Assembly (NCBI GenBank): GCA_030674155.1
Contig: CM060336.1
Coordinates: 3,349,534 to 3,413,533 of the forward strand
Reading direction: 5' to 3'
DNA: 64,000 bases
Source of the DNA: Stramonita haemastoma
Lineage: Eukaryota > Mollusca > Gastropoda > Neogastropoda > Muricidae
Shown: one piece after another, positions 10,601 to 25,111 of the stretch
How positions within the stretch are numbered: the stretch's first letter is position 1
Layout: every line of letters starts with the position of its first letter
Translations under genes and position numbers: made by a program
The notes under the pieces: model-generated
The model's input: the letters and a program-made list of their open reading frames with translations, nothing else
Databases searched by the model: none
Told to the model about the DNA's origin: nothing

Positions 10601-11992
10601 GGACTAAAGAGGGTTAATTTTAGCTTGGGGAAAGTGAGTGCTCTGACCCCTGAGCTATCCCGTCCCCTAGGATGGCAAACTAGGATCAGATACAATGATG
10701 TAAAGTGTGGGTTTTGGTAAATGTCCATGCCAACTGGTGTCCTCTACCCTGTGTCAGGTCTGCTGCACTTAGTCAAGCTTCCCTGTCTGAACGAGCTGCT
10801 GCCTCACATGCCGGAAACGCTGGACCTGGCTTTCCGCTGTCGCCGCAAAAAGTTTACTGTAGAGGTGAGCGTATAGAGAACACTGTGTGGTTGTGTGTTG
10901 GTGTTGTGTGTGTGTGTGTGTGGGGGGTATGTGTGTTTGTTGTGTGTGTGTGTGTGTGTGTGTGCTTGCTGTAGTTTACTGTAGAGGTGAGTGTATAGAG
11001 AACACTGTGTGTGTTGTGTGTGTGTGTGTTGTTTGTGTGTGTGTGTGTGCATGCATGCGTGGGTGTGTGTGTGCTTTCCGCTGTCGTCGCAAAAAGTTCA
11101 CTGTAGAGGGAGCGTGTAGAGAACACACTCTCTGTGTGTGTGTTGTGTGTGTTGTTTGTGTTTGTTTGTGTGTTGTGCGTGTGTGTGTATGTTGTGTGTG
11201 TGTGTGTATGTATGTGTGTGTGTGTGTTGTGTGTGTGTCACTGTGTGTTGTTTGTTTGTATGTTTATGTCAAATCAAATCAAATTTTTATTTCCAGATGG
11301 TACATTGAATAATGTGTGTGTGTGGTGTGTGTGTTGTGTGTGTATTGTTGTGTGTGTGCGTTGTGTGTGTGTGTGTGTGTCTTAACATAAGAACCTCCAC
11401 TCTCCTTTAACTCTCTTGCATTCGGTGTCTCTGAACACAAATTGCTCCTAGATTTCGCATTCCATCACAAAACCAGGTCAGGCACACATGCTCCCTAGCC
11501 ACCGCTGTAGTCTAGTGGTTAGGGCGTTGGACTCGTAATCTAAAGGTTGCGGGTTCGATCCTAGCTTTCGGCTATGGCGTTGTGCCCTTGGAAAAGGCAC
11601 TTTACGGCTATTTTCTCACCCCACCCAGGTGTAAAAGGGGTACCAACCTTGTGTTGGGGGTTAACCCTGCGATAGACTGGCGTCCTATCCAGGGGGGAGT
11701 CTATGACTCTCAGTCGCTTAATGCCACAGAAACCACAGAAACCGGGATAAGCACTGGCCTGATGAGCCTTAGGCTCGGGACAGACTTTAACTAACACGTG
11801 CTCCCTGGCCTTTTCCTCCCTCTAAGGACATACCTGTGGATGTTTCAGAAGCTGCACCTGCCCCCAGAACTGTCGGACACAGCGAGCAGAGAGCAGGACA
11901 GCCTTCACCTTCCGCCCTCCATCCTCTCCTCCTCCTCCTCTGGTCACTCCTGTTCCTCCTCGGCTGCCGGCTCCTCGCCTCTAGACTTCTAG
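1110..11992 (+). CDS. ELP4: ELP4, Elongator complex subunit 4 (ten exons)
   Basis: ELP4 is a RecA-like subunit of the Elp4-5-6 ring of Elongator, which binds tRNA and supports wobble-uridine modification. Exons read from splice sites and family similarity: 1110-1239, 3301-3336, 4073-4194, 5795-5932, 6574-6684, 7444-7570, 8315-8478, 9050-9158, 10758-10864, 11849-11992. Diagnostic motifs are PSVYNSQLLVSTGVPSLD in exon 1, the glycine-rich GGGVAVGTVLLIEED across exons 1-3, YFLAEGVVN in exon 3, MAIAWRY in exon 4, LGHYYNLSKTMDP in exon 5, IHSLGSTLWG in exon 7, and KLHLPPELSDTASR followed by a final PLDF in exon 10. Phases agree at every junction except around exons 5 and 6, which carry apparent single-base deletions. 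Expected product is about 396 residues, against 424 in human. The start ATG at 1110 opens MATSTSFQKKVKAKF. The last two exons recur after the gap. Confidence 0.93.
1620..2890 (-). mobile_element. 5'-truncated non-LTR retrotransposon (RT C-terminus plus RNase H) in ELP4 intron 1
   Basis: Read on the - strand, 2882-2487 encodes the region after a LINE reverse transcriptase (ALGVPFHAPTLGTYREIGELP). It is followed, with a one-base frame shift at about 2488, by a ribonuclease H domain. The RNase H carries the motifs VFTDGS, HHSIFTAELIAI, VDSKS and WVPSHVGFLPNEWADRAA, matching the D-E-D-D catalytic pattern of Jockey/I-type elements. The C-terminus ends with the usual tail VRALFFRIKLNAFITKY then CGE...H. 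The frameshift and the lack of the endonuclease and RT core show a dead 5'-truncated copy, antisense to ELP4. Confidence 0.85.
2935..3255. repeat. (TG)n then (TCTG)n/(TC)n microsatellite
   Basis: A (GT)n run at 2935-2992 is followed by (TCTG)n and a long (TC)n tract to about 3255. The tract ends 45 bases before the 36-base exon 2 of ELP4. A CTAAC branch-point-like motif and TCTACAG acceptor come between them. Confidence 0.95.
4505..4913. mobile_element. MITE-like element with ~45-bp terminal inverted repeats
   Basis: The left end (TGTGATGCTCCACCAGG...) and the reverse complement of the right end (TGTGATGCTCAACCACA...) match over about 45 bases. Both continue into an AxGAGTTGC..TGCACC block. 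The interior is non-coding and AT-rich. Related ends occur at 54598-54725, so this is a small family. The target duplication cannot be fixed because the flanks are both TATA-like. Confidence 0.65.
5170..5420 (+). mobile_element. tRNA-derived SINE-like repeat in ELP4 intron 3
   Basis: An A-box-like stretch (GGACAGTTAAGACATTC) and a B-box (GGTTCAATTCC) are spaced as in a tRNA promoter. The 3' part (GCAGAACATTTTGCGCACAC...) reappears reversed at 50230-50300, showing a dispersed family. No intact tRNA cloverleaf is present. Confidence 0.55.
6040..6305 (+). repeat. Dispersed repeat family R1, copy 1 (ELP4 intron 4)
   Basis: This pyrimidine-rich ~270-base segment shares ordered blocks with 56125-56430 and 60435-60730. 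The blocks are an early GAATTCT/GGAAATTC motif, then CTTGTCTATTTTCTGCC, TCCATTTTCCTGCC-like, AGAAAGACTT.AAAGAT and TGCTGGGCCTGACTTG. All three copies lie in the same orientation. No coding capacity is seen. Confidence 0.7.
6574..7570 (+). other. ELP4: ELP4 exons 5 and 6 with frame breaks
   Basis: Exon 5 begins in frame (STLGHYYNLSKTMDP), then the family-like RIEKANVDCV lies in a second frame and SFSQMLDYENEQ in the third. Two missing bases, one near 6623 and one near 6650, would restore one frame and also the phase expected at the exon 6 acceptor. Exon 6 starts LERLQSPYC in frame, but its end should read ILRI before the donor and is one base short (7566-7570). The other eight exons are clean. 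This suggests sequencing indels in a poorly polished stretch rather than a dead gene, although a null allele is possible. Confidence 0.7.
6757..7320. repeat. Compound TG/TAGTG and (AAGT)n microsatellite in ELP4 intron 5
   Basis: The tract mixes (TG)n, TAGTG units and, at about 6897-7000, (AAAT)n/(AAGT)n. The AAGT part reads GTAAGTAAGT repeatedly, each unit being a consensus 5' splice-site hexamer. Confidence 0.95.
7614..8300. repeat. (TG)n followed by ATGATGATA-type trinucleotide tract
   Basis: A (TG)n run at 7614-7674 is followed by imperfect GAT/AAT/ATG repeats from about 7776 to 8300, ending next to the exon 7 acceptor. Embedded at 8117-8170 is a short dispersed motif, TTTATATAGCGCTATATC, with a matching AAAGCGCTT. 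Both strands are open for long stretches only because of the trinucleotide period. Confidence 0.9.
8497..9015 (-). mobile_element. tRNA-SINE family S2, copy 1 (ELP4 intron 7)
   Basis: This is the longest copy of a repeat whose + strand starts AAGGTAAAGGTGTCCCATAACC and contains CTCTAGGGGCCAGCAT and GCCCATCTCCTCTCCCT. Other copies are at 10043, 22772, 42333, 54514 and 55470. The copy at 55470 ends with a reversed A-box, so the element reads on the - strand. The 8740-9015 extension is present only here. Confidence 0.7.
9178..9635. repeat. 14-bp minisatellite in ELP4 intron 8
   Basis: About 32 tandem units of TGTATTTTGYTRCR run from 9178 to 9635. Units alternate between two main types, TTGCTACA and TTGTTGCG or TTGTTACG. 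It starts about 20 bases after the exon 8 donor (GTAAGT at 9159). Because 14 is not a multiple of three and no stops arise, it produces long spurious reading frames. Confidence 0.95.
10043..10275 (-). mobile_element. tRNA-SINE family S2, copy 2
   Basis: This copy shares with copy 1 the AAGGTAAAGGTGTCCCATAACC start, TCTCTAGGGGCCAGCACATT, GGCGGCGCCCATCTCC and ACAGCTGGGTGAACTGG blocks. It lies in ELP4 intron 8, upstream of exon 9. Confidence 0.75.
10283..10395 (+). repeat. Local repeat unit, also at 11403-11500
   Basis: The block CTTGCATTCGGTGTCTCTGA to TTTTCCTCC occurs at 10283-10395 and again at 11403-11496 plus 11801-11820, where a SINE has split it. The second copy recurs in copy B at 33905-33992. 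Confidence 0.8.
10544..10690 (-). mobile_element. Poly-G run and tRNA-SINE head
   Basis: A ~24-base G run is followed by a segment that reads, on the - strand, GGGATAGCTCAG.GGTCAGAGC, a tRNA-type A-box. The same segment begins copy B immediately after the N gap, where the G run is 40 bases long. The contig break fell in this homopolymer. Confidence 0.7.
10829..11135 (+). repeat. Exon-end/splice-donor minisatellite, copy A (3 units)
   Basis: The last ~35 bases of ELP4 exon 9 plus the donor and ~25 intron bases (CTTTCCGCTGTCGCCGCAAA ... GTAGAG|GTGAGC ... GAGAACACTGTGTG) are repeated downstream, separated by (TG)n. Units start at 10829 (the real exon end), 10964 (5'-shortened) and 11073. In the last unit the donor has become GAGGGAGCG and lost GT. 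Copy B has six units. Confidence 0.9.
11497..11794 (+). mobile_element. tRNA-derived SINE S1, copy A, with target duplication
   Basis: The head has an A-box (TAGTCTAGTGGTTAGGGCG) and a B-box (GGTTCGATCC). The anticodon-loop equivalent is CTCGTAA between pairing arms TTGGA and TCTAA. The body includes CACCCCACCCAGGTGTAAAA. It is flanked by a 12-base target duplication, CACATGCTCCCT (11485-11496) and CACGTGCTCCCT (11795-11806), which fixes its ends. It lies in ELP4 intron 9. Confidence 0.9.
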
Positions 11993-12040
11993 CGTTGTGT
12001 TTTCTGCCTTGTGTGTGTGTGAGTTGGGGGGGTGGGGGGG

Positions 12041-12140
12041 TTGGTGTGGGTTTGTGTGTGTGTGTTGGTGGGTTTTGTGAGTGTGTGTGTGTGTGCGTGC
12101 GTGTGTGTGTATTTGTGTGAGTGTGTGTATGTGTGAGTGA

Positions 12141-12184
<44 letters not shown>
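12041..12184. repeat. (TG)n microsatellite in the ELP4 3' UTR
   Basis: A G/T-rich tract starts about 20 bases after the ELP4 stop codon (11990-11992) and is nearly pure (TG)n at 12145-12184. The equivalent tract in copy B is at 34500-34677. Confidence 0.95.
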
Positions 12185-12188
<4 letters not shown>

Positions 12189-12506
12189 ACAAAGATTTCC
12201 ATTTTCAAAGACTCCAGCATCTTTTTTAAAGAATGTCAAAATTCCTGTTTTTAAGGTTCCCAGTCTCCTTGACAGGGACCTCAGAATCATTCTCTAAGGA
12301 CCTATGATACTTTTCCTGAGGATTTCAAAATTGTTTTTTTAAATTCAAGACTACCCTCTCCCTCCTCACCCCCACTGTAGTCCTCCAGGACTCCACACAC
12401 ACACACACATGCAGATAGACACAGACATGGTTAAATGACTTCAGTACATGAGGTACTTGTTTTTGTCTGGGTTCCACAGTGGAAAATGGAATGTGTGTTG
12501 CTCATG

Positions 12507-12512
12507 AATAAA
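12507..12512 (+). promoter_or_regulatory. Candidate ELP4 polyadenylation signal
   Basis: AATAAA occurs in CATGAATAAAATGTG about 515 bases after the stop. It is the first canonical signal downstream and is kept in copy B at 35007-35012. Confidence 0.6.
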
Positions 12513-12559
12513 ATGTGATATTGAACAAGAAGAATCTTCACTTATCAGTATTGACTCAC

Positions 12560-12960
12560 TGTCTGTATGGTATCTTTGTGTTACATTTACTCTTTCTTCT
12601 GTGTGATGGTCATATCTTTGTGTTACATTTACACTCTCTCCTCTGTCTGTATAATATCTTTGTTATATTTACCTTCTTTCCTCTGTATAATTGGATCTTT
12701 GTGTTACATTGACACTCTTTCCTCTGTCTGTACAATAATATCTTTGTGTAACATCTACACTCTTTCCTGTCTGTATGATCATATCTTTGTGTTACATCTA
12801 CACTCTTTCCTGTCTGTATGATCATATCTTTGTGTTACATCTACACTCTTTCCTGTCTGTATGATCATATCTTTGTGTTACATCTACACTCTTTCCTCTG
12901 TCTGAATGATAACATCTTTGTGTAAATTTACACTCTTTCCTCTTTCTGTCCACGTCATAA
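12560..12960. repeat. ~43-bp minisatellite downstream of ELP4
   Basis: Tandem units contain ATCTTTGTGTTACATCTACA, CTCTTTCCTGTCTGTATGAT and related blocks. There are about nine units here and about six in copy B (35060-35270), so the array differs between the two copies. Confidence 0.85.
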
Positions 12961-13029
12961 TATTTTTTGTGTAACATTTACACTCATTCCTTCTGTAAAA
13001 GGAAAAAAAGCAGTCATACCACCAACATC

Positions 13030-13190
13030 CTACATTGCCAACATCACTGAGATCAGAGGTCTGGGAGGGCTACAGGAGATGGTAGAACTCGGCAGAGACA
13101 GAGACAGATGGCCAACCCTGGCGGCATTGCGTGGAGCTCCTACCGACAACAGAGACAGTGGAGACATTCACACCAGAACCTCTCGATGAA
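13030..13190 (+). mobile_element. LINE 3' coding-end fragment
   Basis: An open stretch reads ITEIRGLGG...EMVELGRDRDRWPTLAA...RGAPT and ends at a stop at about 13188. The DRDRW..L....GAPT pattern is typical of the extreme C-terminus of LINE polyproteins. A copy lies at 35330-35485. Confidence 0.5.
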
Positions 13191-13644
13191 CACAACACAC
13201 TGCTCATTCTTTGTCAGGTTTAATGTTTGTTACACATCATGACAAAACCACGGACGAAATGAACTCAGTACAATGAACATGTGACAACACGGAGACCCAA
13301 CGGAAAGGAAGGAAGGAAGGAGAATAATAAGTACATTCAAAGAACCCACCCACCCACCAGTGTCCTTCATTCAAACTGTGTCAAATGGAATCCACTGACA
13401 GAGGGTAGGTTAAGTGCCATTATTCCAAAGTGTGTCTTGTCACAAAGGAGTACTGAAAGCTCGGGTGTACACACACACAACATGTAAAAACGTATGCCGT
13501 CTGCGACATCCAACCGAAAAAGGATTTCTGCAACACCACATGAAGACATTCAGATCTAGAGGAAAAAAAATTGTGTGTCTGTGGTGAGAAGAAGACATGT
13601 ATTGCACAGATTCTTCCTTTCTTGCTACGTTAAAAAATAACTCC

Positions 13645-13675
<31 letters not shown>

Positions 13676-14148
13676 CACCACACATACCTCTGCTCACGAA
13701 GCTGCTGAAGAAGGCCTGAATTGCACAGATTCTCCCTTTCTTGCTACATTAAAAAAAATCTTCCCCCCCCCTCCCACAAAACACCACACATACCTGCTGT
13801 GCTCACGAAGCTCACTTTTCCACCTTCAAGTGTGTTCACACTGAAAGAGAAGGAATTTGAGAAAACTACTTCTTCAGGGTCCATCTCTGCAAAACCACTA
13901 TTTCAACAGAACCAGAATTTTTTCACCTTAACTAAAGACTTTTTTTTTTTTGCGGTGGTTCCTCAGCCTGAGCACTGAGGTTCATCAGTAGTGAGTTTTT
14001 TGCATTTTCATGTGACTGTTTTTATCCACCATGAAGGTAGCCACATTCCAACTTCAGGGATGTAGGCTGGGCATGATTGTGTTTCTGTAACCCACCAAAC
14101 ACTGACATGAATTACAGGATCTTTTAACATGCATGTTTGATCTTCTGC

Positions 14149-14149
<1 letters not shown>

Positions 14150-14239
<90 letters not shown>

Positions 14240-14240
14240 T
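14150..14240. repeat. (TA)n(CA)n microsatellite
   Basis: A (TA)n run of about 60 bases leads into (CA)n. The copy B equivalent (38106-38180) is a longer pure (TA)n with almost no (CA)n. Confidence 0.95.
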
Positions 14241-14408
14241 GAAAGGGATTAAGGCACTGGCAAGTCTGCTCTTGAAGTTGACCTGGGAGATTGTAAAACT
14301 CCCCCATCCTTAATTCACTAGACGCAGCCAAGATTCGAACCTACGACTTGCATGGACCCATGGGATTGAAGTTGAATGGTCTTAACCACTTGGCTACAGC
14401 ATCTGCCA
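14239..14408 (-). mobile_element. tRNA-derived SINE S3, copy A
   Basis: Read on the - strand, it has an A-box (TAGCCAAGTGGTTAAGACC) and a B-box (GGTTCGAATCT) with a long spacer, as in tRNA-Ser/Leu-like heads. The (TA)n(CA)n tract adjoins its 3' end, a common SINE tail position. Copy B is at 38180-38350 and a decayed copy at 56860-56990. Confidence 0.75.
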
Positions 14409-16574
14409 CTAAAGAAATTAAACTCATGCCTTTTAGCTCACTTATATTACATTCCTCAAGAAGTCTGCAGAACAATTACATGCACATTCTCAGTAGAAAA
14501 GTGACGACAGAAAAAAAACCCACACATGAAAAGTATGAAGTAAAGATAGGGATTAAGATCTTCACAGAAACATAGATATAATAAGCTTGTCTCTATAAAA
14601 AAAACATCCCCCCAAAACCTGCTTGCAAGCATCCTGATCCTAATTCGATATGGTTCTGTAGTTGGTTGACCTGTTGGTTGAGGAAAAAGGTAATTTCCAA
14701 AACTTTCGAAACAACAAAAAAGTGCTATGAGTTTTTTGATAAAAAATAAACATGTCATCTATCCCTGATATTGTTTGATAAAATATAGCTACCTCCTAAA
14801 ACTGATCCTAGCATTTTGAGGTAGAAACTCCTAAACAAAAAAGGCAAAATTTGCCACTCTGCCCGTAAGATGATGTTGGGAGTTAAGCTGAATTAAAAAA
14901 AAAAAAAAAAGTATTAATACAATTCTGGCCCAAACCCCCAACTGACAACATCGTGCCGTACTACCATCTGAGCAGGAAACGGAAAGAAAAGTGAAAAGAA
15001 CATTGGGCATAGCACCACTATAAACTAAAAATATCACAAACCCAGAATATGCCCCCAGGAATGGTCATTTTGCATGGGAATGAATAAAAAATATTAATGA
15101 ACATTAAAAATTTTACATGAAAAACGCAAAGTCTATTCCATTATCCTCTGGAAAGCATTAAAATCAGTTCGGGACATTTATTATTATTTTTTTTAAATAG
15201 ATAAAACGCAGGTGAAAAAAAAAAAGTGAGACAAAAAATGAGCAAAAATACATCAACGGGGGAAAAGGGGGAGCTATGTAAAAAAATTTTTTTTTTAATT
15301 TTAAAGAAAAAAAAAAAAAAAGAGCCTCATAAAAACGATTTCTTTTTATTTTAGCACACAATTTCCTGAAGGTGGAAAACCTTGTCATCTAAAAAAACTC
15401 TTGACATCCAAGAAGAGACAGAGAATGATAGACAAGAGGAAATTTCACACTCAAAATTTCAAGAAAATATGGAAAAGAAATCTTAAAAATACCCCCACTC
15501 CTGATGCCACCACAGGGGAAAAGAGAGAATAATAGAAAAGAGGAAACATCTAGCACATTTCCAGAAGATGGGGATACTAATGTTCTTATCCCATAAGATT
15601 AAGACTGTAGCATCTCTAGTGAGGAAAAACTTCCGTTGCCTACAGGTGTCTTAAACACAGCAGGTGCACACAGGTAGCTTAAAATCTCACACCTGACCCA
15701 TACCCTTGACACGACTGATACCTTACATACCTTCACACCCACACACTCTCTCACACACACACTCTCTCTCTCTTTCTCTCACGCTCTCTGTCTCACTCAC
15801 ACACACACACACAAACTCTCTCTCTCACACACAAACTCTCTCTCTCACACACTCTCTCTCTCTCACACACACACACTCTCTCTCTCTCTCTCTGTGTCCA
15901 GGGTTCCCACACATCAGACCATTCTCAATATAAGGACCTTATAAGGACCTTATAAGGACCATTTTGTCTCCTATAAGGACCGTAACCATCGACAAATTTT
16001 GCCAACTATAAGCAATCAGCCAATGTGTCTACTAAAAGAGAGACACTGCAAAACATAAGACATAACATAGAAGCATAGAATGGACACAACACAAGACATA
16101 ACATAAAAGTGTAGAATGGACACAATACAAGACATAACATCTATAGGAGTGCAGAATGGAGGGCAGGATCGGAGGCAAAGACTTACCACAATCTGTATGA
16201 CATAATGGTTGAAGATGTCAGACTAATTCATCATATGAAATCCACAGAAAAATATCCACTAAGCACTTATTTGGAAGAAGGTCCATCCTGAACAAAAGTC
16301 TGACCCATTTCATACACAATCCACCAAATATCCACCAAACTCTTATTTAGAAGAAGTTCCATTCTGAACAAAAGTCTGGCTAATTTCATACACAATCCAC
16401 CAAATTATAACACACTGCACACATATATTCCTTCCTGCTGATTTCCTTATCAACTTCAGCTTTGAAAACTATTCTACACTAATTCATCTTTTTGATATAA
16501 GCCAAATTAACACTTGCAAACTAAAATATATACATATTGGTCTTTCTATTGAATTTGTGACAGAGATAAGGGTG

Positions 16575-20060
<3,486 letters not shown>

Positions 20061-21416
20061 TTTGGTGGCTTGGAACGGTTATTTTCACTTTCAAGGCATG
20101 CGCATTGGGCCACTTCCGTCAGACAGTCTATCAGCCAGTTCCGAGATTTACTTCCCTTTACATTTCGTCTGCTACGGTCCCTTTACGACGGCAAATCAAT
20201 TGAGCGCAAATTTTCCTTTTCTTTTTTTTCTCCGCGGATAATGATAATCGGGAAAGGCACACATAATTTCTTAGCTCTCTTTATAATGAAGACAGTTTTG
20301 ATTTTATAAGGACCTCAGTGCTTTTTATAAGGACCGATTGTGTAAATATAAGCACTTTTAAGGCCTTATGAGACTCTACATCAAATTTAAAGACTTATAA
20401 GCACCTATAAGGACTGTACGAACCCTGTGTGTCTCTCTCTCTCACACACTCAAACACACCCCCACACACACCCTCCCTTTACATATGGAAACAAACGAAC
20501 AGAAAAAGAACACAAGTCTCCTCTCTGCACACTCTGCAGGAATTCCACACACACCCCTGAAAACGGGCAGTATCACAGCACCAGGGACAACAGAATGAAT
20601 AATCTCCAAATAATACCATATTATCATTAATACTACTAATAATGAATGTATACTCGGCATACCTGATGTACTGACACACAAAAAAAAGGTCTATACAATC
20701 TTGTACCACAATAACATGAGCAAATTCACAACCAAAACAACAGCCTAAAAAATTTTAAAAAAAGATATGAGCAAATGCACAGACCCATAGAACACCGAAA
20801 TAAATACAGGAAATAAAGGAAAAACTAGACCAAAAAATATCACAATATGCAGTTCTTATGACAGTGGTACAAACTGACATGATGCCCTCAAAAACCAAAT
20901 ACACCAAAAAAAGAAAAGAAAAAAAAGCCAAACCAAAAAACTTGCTTTGTACATGAATACATTGTGTAAACTTAACAACCTGATACTATAATAACATGAT
21001 AAAAAAAAACAACTGAAACAATGTATTGTTGAATCACAGTTGGATTAGCAATGTACACTGAACACTATAGGAAAAAAAACAACAACAAAACTAACCAATA
21101 AACAAATCAACAATGAACAAAAGAAAGAAAACCAAACCACAATTTTTTTTTTTTAGGCCAAACCCAAGTAACAAGCGAATCCAAGAAAGAATGTACCACT
21201 TTGTTTAAAATTCACACAAACAGCTGCATAAAAAAAAAGACTAGACTAAAAACAACAGGAAAAAATGATTAAAAACAAAATTTAATATAATGTTACATAA
21301 TAAAAACAATACACACACTTCAGCTTCACTGTTCTGGGGAAAACACTGGGGAAAAAAAGCTGACATACTAAATTACACCATAACACTGCATATACTTATT
21401 TTCTCTAAAGCTTTGA

Positions 21417-21523
21417 AGATAAACACACACTATTATCTCTGAAGATAAACACACACTATTATCTCTGAAGATAAACACACACTATTATCTCTGAAGATAA
21501 ACACACACTATTATCTCAGGTTC
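21417..21523. repeat. 26-bp minisatellite, about 4 units
   Basis: Tandem units contain GAAGATAAACACACACTATT followed by ATCTCT. The copy B array (40966-41062) has the same number of units with one substitution. Confidence 0.95.
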
Positions 21524-22771
21524 CTGCATACTTCATACATTTCCTGATAGAACAGTTTTGCATTTGTTGAGAAAAAAAAATACGCCAAAAAAAAAAAAAA
21601 AAGACAATATCCAGGGTAACAGAGCAAGTACATGTAACAAAGATATGTAAATCGTCAAGACAGAAAAAACCACATTTAACATTTCTAGATTTGTCTAAAA
21701 TACATTCAAGGCAATAGATCTATCATTCAAACCCCTGATGATGTGACTTTTGCATTATAAACAGGAGAAAAGGTGTCTGTTAGAGATGTCGCCATTTTTC
21801 GAAGCCATACCAACACAATCTGAAAATGCCCCTATGCAGGGGTTAAAGAATATTCATTTATTCCACCCTCCCCCCCCCCCCCTTTTTTTTTAAACACACA
21901 GGCTTTAGTATGTCACATAAGCAGTCACTTTCTAAGCCCAAAACAAGCCTGTTTACTTAACACCAAGGCAAAAATTTTTTTCAGTTTAATCTTTTTTGTT
22001 TTTTTTCTCTCCCCCACCCCAATATCAACATTAGGGCAGCCACACGTATCTCTTTTTTTTTTTTCATTCCCTGGCCAAAGCTCCGAGGTTCACCAATGAG
22101 GTTTTGTGAGTGTGACCGCTGGGCCTACTTCTCTCAATGAGAACACTGTGGCCAACAGACAGTTGAATAGCTATTGCAGGCAACAGATAAAAGAAATGAG
22201 GTATGAAGACTTGAGATCATAAGAGAACACCCCCCCCCCTTCTTCCCTAAATACCTACCAGCAGTCTAACAGTCAGTGTGCTTCTACAAACAGTAAATAA
22301 TTCCCAGCCAGTGTGCCCTGCTGCAGGAGAACTATGGGTTCAATTCTATCCTCACACCAATCTGCTGAACATCCACACAGACAGAAAACAGCTGTAAAGT
22401 CAACACTGCCATCAGGTACAAAAATACTTGTTCAGTACAAGGGTATACAACCAGTAATAAGGTATTGTGACAAAAGTTTTTTAAAAAAAAGAAAAAGAAA
22501 GGAAATTACCCAAACCCCCAACAATTTTTTTTTCCCAGAGAATCTGGACAAATACAGGATCCGCTTTGTTTGCTAAAGTGCATACATGTCCGTTACCAGG
22601 TTAGAAACCACTCTGAGACATAGGACAAAGCTGTGTGGACATGGCAAGAGGAGATATTTATGGAGAACACAGATCTGCGAAAGTGTACTGACAATTTTGA
22701 ACAAAGTTGCAACTTTTTACCTAACAGACTGTTTCCTTCCATCATGAGATGTTTCTGTATAAAGTACAAAA

Positions 22772-22930
22772 AAGGTAAAGGGGTCCCATAGCATATGTGG
22801 TAGTAGGGGAGCAAGGCATCTGAGACCTCAGCTTCTATAGGGGCCAGCATATTCAGGGCGGTGCCCATCTCCTCTCCCTTGCTGCTTTACCTCCCAGAGG
22901 CAGATACCCATTCACAGCTAGGTGAACTGT
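22772..22930 (-). mobile_element. tRNA-SINE family S2, copy 3 (truncated)
   Basis: AAGGTAAAGGGGTCCCATAGC, CTATAGGGGCCAGCATATTC and GCCCATCTCCTCTCCC match the family. The tRNA-like end is missing. The same insertion is present in copy B at 42333-42490. Confidence 0.75.
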
Positions 22931-24619
22931 ACTGTTCCTGTGGATTACGCTACAAAAGTGTACAGACAATTTCAAAAGAACAAAAACAACTTTTTACCAA
23001 CAGATTGTTTTCTTCAATATTTTTTCTTGAGTATTCTGTTACTACTCTTCACATGTTGGTTAAAATTAAAACATAACCGTCTTCCCCAAAAATTAGGAAC
23101 TGCTACAAGAAAATCAGTTTTTCCTAATGCATATCTGGCAACAGCAAAAACCTTTTATTTCAGACACAGAGTAGTAGTCTTTCTACAACCCACGATACAG
23201 AGTGCACAGCAATTTTTTTTGTCAAGAATTATTATTTGCAACATGTCATGGCAGAAACAAATAATTCATATCACAACCAGTGTCGCATTTGTATTGTACA
23301 GGTATACATCTAGCTTCAATCATCATCATCACACAACATCATCATCACAAAATATCATCACCATTGTGTCTACATGTATGATTTCAACTATTTCCTAATT
23401 TCTTCCAAGTCTCTAATTTCTCACAACTATTTTCCTTTTTGTCCCCCCCCCCCACCCCAAAGGAACAGAATTGCTCTAAACAAGTTTGCTAAATGACTCT
23501 TCTCTTGATAGCTCACTCACTACGGAAAATGCAGAGTCCAAATATTGCACATGGAAAACACTTGTCACACTAAACCAACTGAAACTTCAAACAAATAACC
23601 CCCCACCCCCAAAACTGATAATCATAAATATCAAGGCAATGACACTCAAAAACCACAGTCTCAGTGTATAAATAGCTAACAGTCTTTGCACATAAAGACA
23701 AACACAAACATCTGTCCTTCCCGGTGAATCAAACAGTTGTATAATAAACACAGATTTCACAGACGTTATCTTTTTGTATGACCTTTCTTCTTATTTCTCT
23801 TGTTGTGCTTCCTCTGACTGCTCCACAGTCATAAAGACATGACAAACAACAACAACACAACAACAAAGATGATGTGTCCATATTACAACATATTCTTTAA
23901 AACATATCCCCCCCCCCAAAATCAGGCAAGAACTGAAAAAAAAAAGAATGGGTAATACAAAATCCTATATACCCCCCTTTTTTTTCTTATAATACATATT
24001 TATCATACAACACCTATAACAACAGATAAAAAGTAACTGGAAAATAAAACACACATATTTCATTTCCAGCAAAATCGTGTATGCACAGCACACACACAAG
24101 TAAACAGAAACATGAGTAATATTTATATATATATATACAAACATAATTTTCAAACACAGAATCTATATTTACAGTTTGAAATACATTCAAAGACAGCTAC
24201 GAAAGAAAACCTGAATAAATTAAACGAGATGGGAGGGACAGGGCAGAGAGAGAGAGACAGAGGAGGTAGGTGTTATGAAAAAACAAACAAAACCCCCCAC
24301 CCCAACAAACCGACAATAGGAATAAAACGATAGCGGTGGATACAGTCCAATAAATGAACAAAACGTGGACGAGGACGACACACAAGACCAGCATGATCAC
24401 ATTATTGCACATGGGTAAGAACACAGGGTAAGAAGGTAACCATGATAGTCAGCTGCCTCGCTAAACCTCAGATCAGGGTATCTGCTGTAATTCACACACA
24501 CACCCACCAGCACAGCCTTCAAAACAATTCTTGCAAAGCACAATCGATTTGGTTTGCTCACACACACAGCAGCAGATGAATAAGACACCAAGGTGCTGTA
24601 CACACACACACACACACAC

Positions 24620-24673
<54 letters not shown>

Positions 24674-25056
24674 CTCTGTCAGGACCTAACGGACCAAAAA
24701 AAAAAAAAATCATTTCAAATGATCCATGTCTTGCTGGAGATGTTCTGGAGGGACAAGTATAAAATCTAAACTGATAACTGGGTGAATGTGACACGACGTC
24801 TCTAACTCTCACAGTCCTGAAGTTCCCGGGCTGTAGATTCATATATCTCAAAGTGCCTTGATAGATCAATGGTACTGGGTAAGGATTTTTATGATCAATC
24901 TCTGATGTGAACTTCCATGCAAACCTGTCTGCACCTATTTCTTTGTGTGTGTGTGTGTGTTTTGTGTGTGTGTGTGTGTTGTGTGTGTGTTTTGTGTGTG
25001 TGTGTGTGTGTGTTGTGTGGCGCGCGCGTGTGGTGTGTGTGTGTGCGTGCGTTTTT

Positions 25057-25111
<55 letters not shown>

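Noticed and set aside
11501..11570. tRNA gene suggested by A- and B-boxes
   Set aside because: It is the head of a SINE with a long non-tRNA body and target duplications. The acceptor stem does not close as in a real tRNA. The same holds for the heads at 34000 and 61200.
12969..13500. Promoter or gene start downstream of ELP4
   Set aside because: The only protein-like signal is a LINE C-terminal fragment. The remainder is low complexity.
21417..21523. CRISPR-like regular array
   Set aside because: Units are directly adjacent without unique spacers, in clearly eukaryotic DNA. It is a minisatellite.
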